From Acidobacteriota bacterium (GTDB lineage: Bacteria > Acidobacteriota > Terriglobia > Acidiferrales > UBA7541), in assembly GCA_003131705.1 (NCBI GenBank), contig PKUY01000397.1:4781-17548 (forward strand): a stretch of 12,768 nt of DNA, in the 5' to 3' direction. Below the pieces are notes generated by a model. The model was not told where the DNA came from, ran no database searches, and saw only the letters and a program-made list of their open reading frames with translations. This document shows positions 1-6,409 of this stretch, piece by piece. Positions within the stretch are counted from its first letter, which is position 1. The number at the start of each line of letters is the position of its first letter. The position numbers and the translations under genes were made by a program.

Positions 1-1188
1 CCCGTTACCTCCCGTAAATCCTCCACGGCCTGCAACACTTACGGGCAACGAGTCTGTCGAATTTCCACCGCCTCCTGTGTTGCCTCTCCCGACTCCGACA
101 CTCCCATCGCCGCCGGTTCCCTCCTTTCCGCTGCCACCTCCGCCTGCCGCCCCGTTCGGGCTACCGCCGGGCGAACCTGGCTGCGCCCCCGCGGGAGATA
201 TCGAAAACTCACCCCAACGATTGCCAGGAGGTAGCGCTATGTTAGATGCCGATCCCGACGGGTCTACACCAATCACCAAAAGATCGTTATTATCGCCAGG
301 AGTAGGAATGTCTGGGGCGCCTGATGATTGCGCTTGCCCGTGTCCAGTTTCTGTTCGGATCGGTTTCGCGAGCGCGCCCGAAGGAATCGGTAATTGGGGC
401 CGCTCGATGGTGGGCGTCTGGGCGGTCACGAGTGGCGTTTGGGGATTCGCCTCGGAAGGTGCGGCTTCGGCGGCATACTGTTTCTTGGCTTGAATAGGTT
501 TCGTGTTATTGGGGTCAAACTTAATCGCTGGTTTTGGAATATCCGGATTTCCTAACACGATCATCGGCAACTTCATTTCCGTTGGAATGCGAACATCCGG
601 AGGGGAGGAACGTTGCCAGATTGTCTGCCTGGAATTGTCAGGATGCGACGGTTTCGAAACTATAGTTAGATCTTTGAGTGATGAGGTGCTCCCCAAGGCC
701 GGTTCCTCGGGTCTAGAGGCATTTCCAGGCCGTCCCCCTGGGCCTGCGGGAGCGATACGGGGCGGGACTTTCGATGAATCTCGCATTGGGACTCGGTAAT
801 AAATTCGTTCCGCAATCGCCGAACGCTCCATCGGCGTTTCGACCGGCAGTGCATGGTGCAAGTAAATTAAAAACAAAATGAACGAACCATGCAGCAGCAC
901 GGATAGGCCGAGCGACCGGCCATCCACTCGTTTCGGCGCGGGCGTGCGGAACACATGGATAGAACCTTCCGAAGGAAGTAGTTTTACGCGTGCCAACAGG
1001 ATCTTCAGCGAACCCCACCAGCCGTCAAACCCCGGGTCGCGTTCAACCAAGAAGCGCGGCGCGGCGATTGGGGTTTTACTTCCAGAGAAGACCTGCGGAG
1101 ACACGCTCGACCGAACGGATTCGCGGATTCGCAACAGTGTGAGACCAGAGTCATCACGCTGAGATCTTGCGGGAGGTTCAGCTGGCAC
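1..1188 (-). CDS. TonB-like energy-transducer protein, partial (C-terminus beyond left edge)
   Basis: This frame stays open for 396 codons from a GTG at 1188 to the window edge. Residues 1-90 are a polar, presumably cytoplasmic N-terminus with a segment ERDPGFDGWWGSLKILLARV near 49-68. One membrane helix follows at about 92-114 (LGLSVLLHGSFILFLIYL). After it comes a long Pro-rich, then Gly/Ser-rich periplasmic stretch. The layout (cytoplasmic head, single helix, Pro-rich linker) fits TonB/TonB-like proteins, and the DPGF...W segment before the helix recalls the long N-termini of acidobacterial TonB proteins. The decisive C-terminal TonB domain would lie outside the window, so the family call is inference. 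AAAGG lies a few bases before the GTG; an in-frame TTG at 1206 is an alternative start. It is divergent from the PEGA gene. Confidence 0.6.
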   Translation of the reverse strand, partial: MPAEPPARSQRDDSGLTLLRIRESVRSSVSPQVFSGSKTPIAAPRFLVERDPGFDGWWGSLKILLARVKLLPSEGSIHVFRTPAPKRVDGRSLGLSVLLHGSFILFLIYLHHALPVETPMERSAIAERIYYRVPMRDSSKVPPRIAPAGPGGRPGNASRPEEPALGSTSSLKDLTIVSKPSHPDNSRQTIWQRSSPPDVRIPTEMKLPMIVLGNPDIPKPAIKFDPNNTKPIQAKKQYAAEAAPSEANPQTPLVTAQTPTIERPQLPIPSGALAKPIRTETGHGQAQSSGAPDIPTPGDNNDLLVIGVDPSGSASNIALPPGNRWGEFSISPAGAQPGSPGGSPNGAAGGGGSGKEGTGGDGSVGVGRGNTGGGGNSTDSLPVSVAGRGGFTGGNG

Positions 1189-1590
1189 GGCGCCTTTCCG
1201 ATTCAATTGAAAATTCCAGTTACTTCCTAAGGGGCGAAGTCACACTTAACCCTTCTTCCCGCAAAGCACATGCAATACCAATGCCGTAATTCATCCAGTT
1301 CAGTCCAAGGCCGTAAGCGCACGGGCTAGGATACCCAATAGCAGTCACCATTTGGATACAGCGGAGTTGTCTGATTGAGACGTTTTGGTTCCCGTGAATC
1401 TATTCCCCCCTTGGCGCTGGCAGTTCAACATCCTTTGCAAATAGAGCCTTAAGGCTTGGCCCAGTGGGTGCCGCCAGAAGAAACTGCGGAGCGGCTTTGG
1501 TATCACGCCTGCTGTAGAAGCCAGAGTCAATCCGCGTCTCGGGCTGTGTAGTTCGTGGGTTGCGGAAACTTTCACGATTGGAATGCAGAG
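1189..1590. other. Divergent intergenic region, about 400 bp
   Basis: No convincing gene is seen between the TonB-like gene and the PEGA gene. Short frames exist on both strands but lack a ribosome binding site and protein-like composition. The spacer should hold promoters for both divergent genes, yet I found no clear -35/-10 pair. It contains a perfect 12-bp palindrome at 1445-1456. Confidence 0.5.
1445..1456. repeat. 12-bp perfect palindrome AGCCTTAAGGCT
   Basis: The sequence AGCCTTAAGGCT equals its own reverse complement. It lies about 135 bp before the PEGA gene start in a divergent spacer. It could be a small operator, but one palindrome of this size can arise by chance. Confidence 0.35.
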
Positions 1591-2112
1591 ATGACTGAAA
1601 CCCGATCCCCTAAGGGCGCGTTTGCGCGATTCGTGTGGGCTGGCGGAGTGGCGCTTCTGGCATTTGTTGCTGCACGCCCAGCATGCGCACAAGCGACCGT
1701 TCAGTCGGCGGCATCCACTGCCTCAGCAGGTGTCGCGACGAGCGAGGTAAAAAAAACGGCGCCCGTTGTGCTAGCCACTCCTCGCTCGGAGGGCGGGTCG
1801 CCGCACTTGATCGCTCATGACGGACCTCCGGCGGAGGAAGTGAATCGCAAAGCCCTTGAAGATCAGGCCGGCAGCGATGCGGGAAAGCTTTTAATGCGCT
1901 CTTGGCCGTCTGGGGCGCAGATCTATATCAATGGTGCTTTCGTGGGTCATACGCCCTTGTTGTTGATGGTCGCACCGGGCAAATACAGGGTCGAAATGCG
2001 AGGCGAGCATGACGATATTGCTCAACGTACCTTGGGACTGTTGGCTAACGACACTCAAGAGGTCACGCTGAAGCTTACGGCGCGCTATCCGGCACGCATC
2101 TCGACGCGATAA
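1591..2112 (+). CDS. Secreted PEGA-domain protein
   Basis: The protein has 173 residues. Residues 1-36 look like a signal peptide: a basic start, a hydrophobic core VWAGGVALLAFVAA and an Ala-rich cleavage region ACAQA. A low-complexity Ala/Ser/Pro linker runs to about residue 97. A PEGA domain spans roughly 99-163, with the WPSGAQIYINGAFVGHTP and VAPGKYRVEM signatures; such domains are small beta modules of surface or periplasmic proteins, probably for binding or adhesion. I prefer the ATG at 1591, which has GGA 8 nt upstream, over a GTG at 1555, because it places the signal peptide near the N-terminus. The stop lies 26 bp before the coiled-coil gene, so the two probably form one transcription unit. 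The ligand is unknown. Confidence 0.75.
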   Translation: MTETRSPKGAFARFVWAGGVALLAFVAARPACAQATVQSAASTASAGVATSEVKKTAPVVLATPRSEGGSPHLIAHDGPPAEEVNRKALEDQAGSDAGKLLMRSWPSGAQIYINGAFVGHTPLLLMVAPGKYRVEMRGEHDDIAQRTLGLLANDTQEVTLKLTARYPARISTR

Positions 2113-2138
2113 TCAAATTTCAGATTGCGAGTGAGAAA

Positions 2139-3020
2139 ATGGATCACAAAAGTTCAGGTATTGAATACGATCGTGAGATGTTTGTTCCTTCAGCTCAGCA
2201 AACGACGCCCGCTCGCCCGAGCGTGATGGCGATTCTTCTGTTCGTGCTCGCCATCGCTGCGGTCGCTGCCCTGGGCTTCATGGGATACAGGGTCGCGACG
2301 CAGGGCGGCGGAAGCCCTTCTGCCGCCGACACTCGCGCCTTGCTTCAAGTCCAGCAACGCCTGAGCCAAATCGATGACCGCCTCGACCGAGTGGAGCAAG
2401 AAAATCATCGCCTGGCCGCTGCGCGATCGCTCACAAATTCTAAACAACCGGAAGCCGTTGCACAGAATGACGCGGCTTCTAACACGCCTCCAAGGGTGGT
2501 GTACCGCGTAAGCCCGTCGATTCAACAGCCGAGAGTTGCAATACCTGATCCCGCAACCACGCAGAAGCTCACGGCTCTGCAACAAAGTTTGGGAGCCGCG
2601 CGAGACGACGCGAGCGCGAACCGTCAAGCCTGGCAAGCCACAACGGACCGGCTGGCCGATGTTGCCGGACAAGTCGGATCGCAGCACGGAGAGATTCTTC
2701 GCAGCCAGGACGATTTAAACAGGCTGCTGACGCAAACGGAACGATCTGCTCTTCCATTCGAACTTCATCGCGGTTCAGCGCCGGAGCAGTTAGGCCCTGT
2801 CACGGTCGCGCTGAAGTCTACTAATGCGAAGAATCAACGTTACACGGTATGTGTGTACGTTCAGCATTCGTGCGTCGAACTAAGGGATCGGACGCTCTAC
2901 GAAGTGGTGCAGGTGGCCCTGTCTCGCAATGCTCCCCCGCTTCAGGTGATCGCTACAAAAGTAGGAAAAGACGGCATCACAGGTTATTTGGAAATTCCTC
3001 GTGAGGCGCCGGGGCGATAG
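2139..3020 (+). CDS. Single-pass membrane protein with coiled coil, unknown function
   Basis: I do not recognise this 293-residue protein as a named family. A cytoplasmic N-terminus of about 28 residues leads to one membrane helix at about 29-50 (VMAILLFVLAIAAVAALGFM). A heptad-like coiled coil follows at about 65-96 (LLQVQQRLSQIDDRLDRVEQ), then a Pro/Ala/Gln-rich linker and a second helical stretch at about 145-200. The C-terminal 90 residues look beta-rich and carry two cysteines seven residues apart (VCVYVQHSCVEL) that could pair in the periplasm. It lies 26 bp after the PEGA gene and has GTGAG just before the ATG. Its last 44 bp overlap the end of the convergent AAA+ ATPase gene. A periplasm-facing tether or assembly factor is plausible, but only as inference. 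Confidence 0.65.
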   Translation: MDHKSSGIEYDREMFVPSAQQTTPARPSVMAILLFVLAIAAVAALGFMGYRVATQGGGSPSAADTRALLQVQQRLSQIDDRLDRVEQENHRLAAARSLTNSKQPEAVAQNDAASNTPPRVVYRVSPSIQQPRVAIPDPATTQKLTALQQSLGAARDDASANRQAWQATTDRLADVAGQVGSQHGEILRSQDDLNRLLTQTERSALPFELHRGSAPEQLGPVTVALKSTNAKNQRYTVCVYVQHSCVELRDRTLYEVVQVALSRNAPPLQVIATKVGKDGITGYLEIPREAPGR

Positions 3021-4293
3021 GTTTTCTAGCACTGAGGAAATAGTTTTGGCAGGCTACATCCAGCGCGCTCCGCGTGATTCGCGCTTCCACACCCCGATAA
3101 GCAGCGTTCCACATAATCTGGTTGATGATGTCGCGCGCATAGCATTGCGAAAGAGATCTTTTCATTTCCTGCCCTATATATTGAATGACGTGTTGCGCCA
3201 TCACGGCATCAAACGAAAGCGAGCGCGCGGCGCATTCCATGCGGAAGATTTCGGTGAAATGTTCGGGCGTCGCGTAGTCCGCCTTAATTTTATTGGGAAT
3301 TCTTCGCAAGAAGGCCTCGTCCGCCAAATCTGCCGGATCGAGATTGGTGGCGAATACGAGAAAAAGGTCGAAGGGAACCTCGAACTTTTTTCCGCCCGAG
3401 ATCGTCAAAAAATCATATCCCGAATCCAGCGGAGTCATCCACCTGTTTAAAAGCACGTCGGGCGGGATTCGCTGGCGTCCAAAGTCATCCAGCACCAATA
3501 CGCCGTTATTCGCTTTCATTTGAAGCGGGGCCGTATAGAACCGACTGACTGCATTGAATTGCAGGTCCAATTCTCCGGGCGAAAGCTCTCCGCCCGCTAA
3601 CACCCTCGGCCTGCGACATGGCACCCAGCGCCGGTCAACTTCTTCAGAAATGGCGCCCTCGATTTGACGATGCACCGTCGGGTCATAAACCGTAATGATT
3701 TGGGCATCCACTTCAATCGCGTGGGGGATCCAAATGGTGTCCTCGTAAACGGCCGGAATGCAATTTGCGATACTGGTCTTACCCGTTCCTGAGGGACCGT
3801 ACAAAAATATTGAAGTGCCGGACACCATGGCCGTGCCCAAGCGCAGAAACATGTCCGCGCTGAGCACCAGAGACCCGAACGCTCGAAGCAAGTCCGCAGC
3901 CCGTATGATCGTTTTCTTGGCGCTTTGCTCGCATACCCGAGCGCTATAATCCGCGAGCGATACGGGAGCTGGCCCAGCATAGGAGTTCGCGGTCAGCAGA
4001 TCCATAGCCCGAATCTTGCCCTGTGTACTGAGAATGATCCGATAAGTGCCCAGCTCCATGCCTTTTACTTCGCAAAGTTGTTCCCGTCGAAGAGATTGAA
4101 AAATGCCTTCTATGACCGAGAGTCCGAGGCACATACGTTCGGCCAAATCGAACAGAGACATTTCACCGTGAAGACCGAGGATTTTAAGGGCCAACTGCTC
4201 GAGCAGAGTCTTGCTGATTCGGGTCTCGCCGAGCGTTTTCGGAGCGGCCACACGGATAACTTCTTTTGCCCGAGCGGTCGAAGATCCTTCCAT
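2977..4293 (-). CDS. AAA+ ATPase with N-terminal winged-helix-like region
   Basis: The 438-residue protein carries Walker A GPSGTGKT at 166-173, Walker B VLVLDDF at 265-271, a sensor-1 Asn in FATNLDP at about 317 and an Arg-finger candidate RR at 330-331, so an active ATPase is expected. Residues 28-95 resemble a winged helix-turn-helix (short helices, then KGMELGTYRIILS as a wing). This could bind DNA or serve as a protein contact. No membrane helix is seen. The start at 4293 is chosen because GGAGG lies 7 nt upstream; the frame also opens at 4341 but without such a site. It is convergent with the coiled-coil gene and divergent from the His-rich peptide gene. It resembles MoxR-like or chaperone-type AAA+ proteins in general build; I cannot name the subfamily or its client. 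Confidence 0.8.
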   Translation of the reverse strand: MEGSSTARAKEVIRVAAPKTLGETRISKTLLEQLALKILGLHGEMSLFDLAERMCLGLSVIEGIFQSLRREQLCEVKGMELGTYRIILSTQGKIRAMDLLTANSYAGPAPVSLADYSARVCEQSAKKTIIRAADLLRAFGSLVLSADMFLRLGTAMVSGTSIFLYGPSGTGKTSIANCIPAVYEDTIWIPHAIEVDAQIITVYDPTVHRQIEGAISEEVDRRWVPCRRPRVLAGGELSPGELDLQFNAVSRFYTAPLQMKANNGVLVLDDFGRQRIPPDVLLNRWMTPLDSGYDFLTISGGKKFEVPFDLFLVFATNLDPADLADEAFLRRIPNKIKADYATPEHFTEIFRMECAARSLSFDAVMAQHVIQYIGQEMKRSLSQCYARDIINQIMWNAAYRGVEARITRSALDVACQNYFLSARKPIAPAPHEEFPNNL

Positions 4294-4300
4294 ATTGGGG

Positions 4301-4305
4301 CCTCC
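4301..4305 (-). promoter_or_regulatory. Ribosome binding site GGAGG of the AAA+ gene
   Basis: GGAGG on the minus strand lies 7 nt before the ATG at 4293. It decides the start in favour of 4293 over the in-frame start at 4341. Confidence 0.7.
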
Positions 4306-4463
4306 GAAGTAACAATCGTGGGCCGGATAAGGGAAAACCAAGCAACTTCCTACATTTTAGACGATGGCAGTCCAAATGCTAGAGTAAAAGCGACGTTAAC
4401 TCTCTGCCTCCGCGCCCTTTTAGATCGAGCGTTGGTGGAAGGTAAAGAGTGAGGAGTAACATC

Positions 4464-4661
4464 ATGAGATCGAGATGGATGTCCGCGATCGTTACGTTCG
4501 TCATCCTTGTGTTGTGTGGACCGCTTTTCGGTCAGCCTGCACCCGGCCCTTACCCGGCGCCCGCTCCTCATTGGTATAACCGCCCCAAGCACGGACAACA
4601 GCATCGCGTTAACCATCATACCCAGAGACATTACACCAAGCATACAGTACAGAAGCATTAA
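4464..4661 (+). CDS. Small secreted histidine-rich peptide
   Basis: This 65-residue peptide has a clear export signal: Arg-rich start MRSRW, hydrophobic core AIVTFVILVLCGPLFG, cleavage probably near residue 23. The mature part (about 42 residues) is Pro-rich, then very basic, and holds all eight histidines (36, 43, 47, 51, 52, 56, 60, 65). It has almost no acidic residues. GAGGAG at 4451-4456, 7 nt before the ATG, supports this start over the in-frame GTG at 4449. It lies 89 bp before a nickel/cobalt-type permease gene on the same strand. A periplasmic metal-buffering or metal-presenting role is inference from composition and position. A nucleic-acid or polyanion-binding role for the basic tail is the alternative. 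I know of no named family. Confidence 0.6.
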   Translation: MRSRWMSAIVTFVILVLCGPLFGQPAPGPYPAPAPHWYNRPKHGQQHRVNHHTQRHYTKHTVQKH

Positions 4662-4696
4662 CTTTCCAGTGTGGAATTGCAGCATTTCCGGCGTAG

Positions 4697-4725
4697 TTGA
4701 CATCTCGGTCGGCTCTACGCACTAT
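4697..4725 (+). promoter_or_regulatory. Possible sigma-70-type promoter before the permease
   Basis: A perfect TTGACA at 4697-4702 is followed after 17 bp by CACTAT at 4720-4725, which keeps the key A2 and T6 of the -10 box but only 3 of 6 positions. Transcription would begin near 4732, about 19 nt before the GTG start. It would let the permease be expressed apart from the His-rich peptide. Confidence 0.35.
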
Positions 4726-4750
4726 GGACATCGAAAAATTAGGAGGTTAA

Positions 4751-5548
4751 GTGCTCTCCTCGGCGGCGATCCTCGTCATAGGATTTTTTCTAGGTATGCG
4801 TCATGCGACTGACCCCGACCACGTCATCGCGATAACGACGATCGTGAGCAAACAGAGGAGTGTCGCTACGGCCGGATTCATCGGTGCGCTCTGGGGCCTA
4901 GGTCACACGCTCACAATTTTCGTCATTGGTGTGGCGATGATTGTGTTCAAGGTTGTGATTCCTCCTCGCCTGGGCCTATCGATGGAATTCGCTGTGGGTC
5001 TGATGTTGATTCTACTGGGAGTTCTTAACCTAACGGGCTTACTGAGCTGGTTGCAGCGAAAATTCACGCCGGGCCACGATTCTTCGCAGTGGACCAATGC
5101 AGATGGCGAAAATGTAAGAACACGCGGACAGGACAGTGATGACGCGGCGCATAACCGCACTGCAAGTGCGACTCCCCAAGTCTGGCTTCATCAGACGTTT
5201 CGAGGCCTAGGCGTATACAACATCCTGCGCCCTTTGGTTATCGGGATTGTCCACGGATTGGCGGGTTCGGCCGCAATTGCCTTGCTAGTGATGACTGCCA
5301 TCGGTAACACTCGGTGGGCTGTCGCCTATCTACTGCTTTTTGGCCTAGGCACGATCGCAGGAATGATGTTGATTACCGCTGCCATCGCCATTCCTCTTGA
5401 GTTCTCTCCGCAGCGATTTTCGAAGCTGAACCTTCAGATGGCCGCAGCCTCCGGGCTGGTCAGCATGGGATTTGGATTATTTCTCTCTTACCGGATCGGA
5501 TTCGTCCAAGGTCTTTTCACCAGCCACCTCCATTGGATCCCGGGTTAG
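4751..5548 (+). CDS. Nickel/cobalt-type permease (NiCoT/UreH-like)
   Basis: The 265-residue protein is highly hydrophobic with about six membrane segments (near 3-18, 42-66, 77-100, 160-182, 188-213, 230-252). The first helix ends in RHATDPDH at 17-24, which fits the HX4DH metal-selectivity motif of nickel/cobalt transporters. LGH at 50-52 in the second segment and VHGLAGSAA at 167-175 match the repeated His motifs of this superfamily. A hydrophilic cytoplasmic-type loop with several His and Asp residues runs from 101 to 158. The start is GTG at 4751, preceded by AGGAGG at 4741-4746. The family transports Ni2+ or Co2+ across the inner membrane; the ion and its direction cannot be read from sequence. 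No nickel enzyme gene lies nearby, and the copper efflux operon next door suggests a metal-handling region. Confidence 0.75.
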   Translation: MLSSAAILVIGFFLGMRHATDPDHVIAITTIVSKQRSVATAGFIGALWGLGHTLTIFVIGVAMIVFKVVIPPRLGLSMEFAVGLMLILLGVLNLTGLLSWLQRKFTPGHDSSQWTNADGENVRTRGQDSDDAAHNRTASATPQVWLHQTFRGLGVYNILRPLVIGIVHGLAGSAAIALLVMTAIGNTRWAVAYLLLFGLGTIAGMMLITAAIAIPLEFSPQRFSKLNLQMAAASGLVSMGFGLFLSYRIGFVQGLFTSHLHWIPG

Positions 5549-5862
5549 AACCGTTTCAGAACTTCTTCGTTCTCATCCAATCTGTCGCTCGCCCAACCTT
5601 ACAACCGCGCCAAAACTCCGTCGTGGTCGGACAACCCTGCAGATATGGCGATCGAGTCGTGCTCCGGCATTCCCGCAAGCGTCGACCACGGATTCCTCCT
5701 GTGGCCCCGAGGGTCTCGGGTTCAATCCCCGTCGCTCACCCCAATTCTTCCGATCAGTTAGCGGCCCGCGGAATTTCTCACCTTTGCACAGTTCACTTCC
5801 TTCTGAAGTAATGCTGGAACGTTTTTGCGGAAATCGCCTCACGCAACGATGCCGGTACTGAG
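5549..5862. other. Convergent intergenic region holding a tRNA-His 3' remnant
   Basis: About 310 bp separate the ends of the permease and the YtkA-like gene. I see no protein gene here. The notable content is the tRNA-His 3' half at 5699-5743. No strong stem followed by a T-run was found for either flanking gene; a weak AGAAC/GTTCT stem lies at 5558-5573. Confidence 0.5.
5699..5743 (+). other. tRNA-His 3' half, putative integration attachment site
   Basis: The segment reads as the 3' part of a tRNA gene: an anticodon-loop sequence CTGTGGC (5699-5705) with anticodon GTG, the 3' stem strand CCCGA (5706-5710), a variable loop, a T-arm with loop TTCAATC (5721-5727), acceptor strand CGCTCAC (5733-5739), discriminator C (5740) and CCA (5741-5743). 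C before CCA is characteristic of tRNA-His. Upstream sequence cannot form the matching anticodon strand, D-arm or acceptor 5' strand (GTGAGCG is absent), and T-stem position 49/65 is mismatched. The fragment starting at the anticodon loop is the usual core used by tyrosine-type integrases. In the simple integration model, element DNA lies to its left and original chromosome to its right. No integrase is in the window. Confidence 0.6.
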
Positions 5863-6330
5863 CTACTTAGCCATCAGCTTTGTTCTTTTTGATGCAATCA
5901 CTTGGTTTTGCCGAATCACCTTCACCGTCACGCTCCAAGGTCCGGCTGAGGGTACCTTCGCCTTTCCCGAGTAGTCCGAGCCGTTCCAAGCCAGGGCTGG
6001 TGAAACTTTCACTGCCGCCATATTCATCTCGGGCATGGCGGCCATGTCGAGAGTGAGTTTTACAGTGGCGTCGGAGACAGGTTTCCCATTAGGGTCCGTG
6101 ACGCCGACGTGAAACGTGTTTTCTTGACCGCTTTTCAGGGGTTGTGGTTCTGTACGAACGGCAATCTTGTACCCTTGCGTTGACGCCATCTGCCCAGCCG
6201 CCATCGAACCATTCTGCTGCATGCCGTCGTGCATTCCGCTCTGCGAAGCTGGCTGCGACTGCGAGCCATAGGCTGTCACTATCGCTGCCGTAACGAGTAC
6301 CAAGACCTGCCCGATTCGGTGCTTTTTCAT
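5863..6330 (-). CDS. Met-rich periplasmic YtkA/FixH-like protein
   Basis: This 155-residue protein begins with a signal peptide (MKKHRIGQVLVLVTAAIVTA), cleaved probably near residue 22. A Met-rich linker with M33, H34, M37, M43 and M48 follows. A beta-rich YtkA/FixH-like domain spans about 54-150, with the Met cluster MAAMPEMNMAA (96-106) and the ending GPWSVTVKV...QVIASK. Such domains occur beside heavy-metal efflux systems; the methionines suggest Cu(I) or Ag(I) binding or delivery to the pump, which is inference. The ATG at 6330 has AGGAG 7 nt upstream. It lies 79 bp after the cusA-type gene on the same strand, so it is probably the last gene of the operon. The same domain occurs at the C-terminus of the adaptor in this operon. 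Confidence 0.7.
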   Translation of the reverse strand: MKKHRIGQVLVLVTAAIVTAYGSQSQPASQSGMHDGMQQNGSMAAGQMASTQGYKIAVRTEPQPLKSGQENTFHVGVTDPNGKPVSDATVKLTLDMAAMPEMNMAAVKVSPALAWNGSDYSGKAKVPSAGPWSVTVKVIRQNQVIASKRTKLMAK

Positions 6331-6409
6331 GTCAAGGCTCCTTGATGGTTCTTGTTTTCTACACCCACGCTTCATTGCCACTGACAAAGAGATCGCCCAT
6401 ACAACTTCC

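Noticed and set aside
77..493. Pro-rich plus-strand open frame
   Set aside because: It is the antisense of the Gly-rich part of the TonB-like protein. The opposite frame stays open for the whole 1188 bases and has a sensible membrane layout.
1425..1442. Possible sigma-54 promoter (TGGCA ... TTTGCA)
   Set aside because: The spacing between the GG and GC elements is about 18 bp, not the required 12.
1345..1692. Minus-strand frame of 115 codons
   Set aside because: It overlaps the signal-peptide region of the PEGA gene, has no ribosome binding site and a composition unlike a real protein.
5660..5743. Complete tRNA-His gene
   Set aside because: The acceptor 5' strand, D-arm and anticodon 5' strand are missing upstream; only the 3' half is present.
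5573..5842. Minus-strand frame containing WGERRGLNPRPSGPQ
   Set aside because: This peptide is what results from reading the tRNA-His 3' sequence on its opposite strand; it is a familiar spurious protein.
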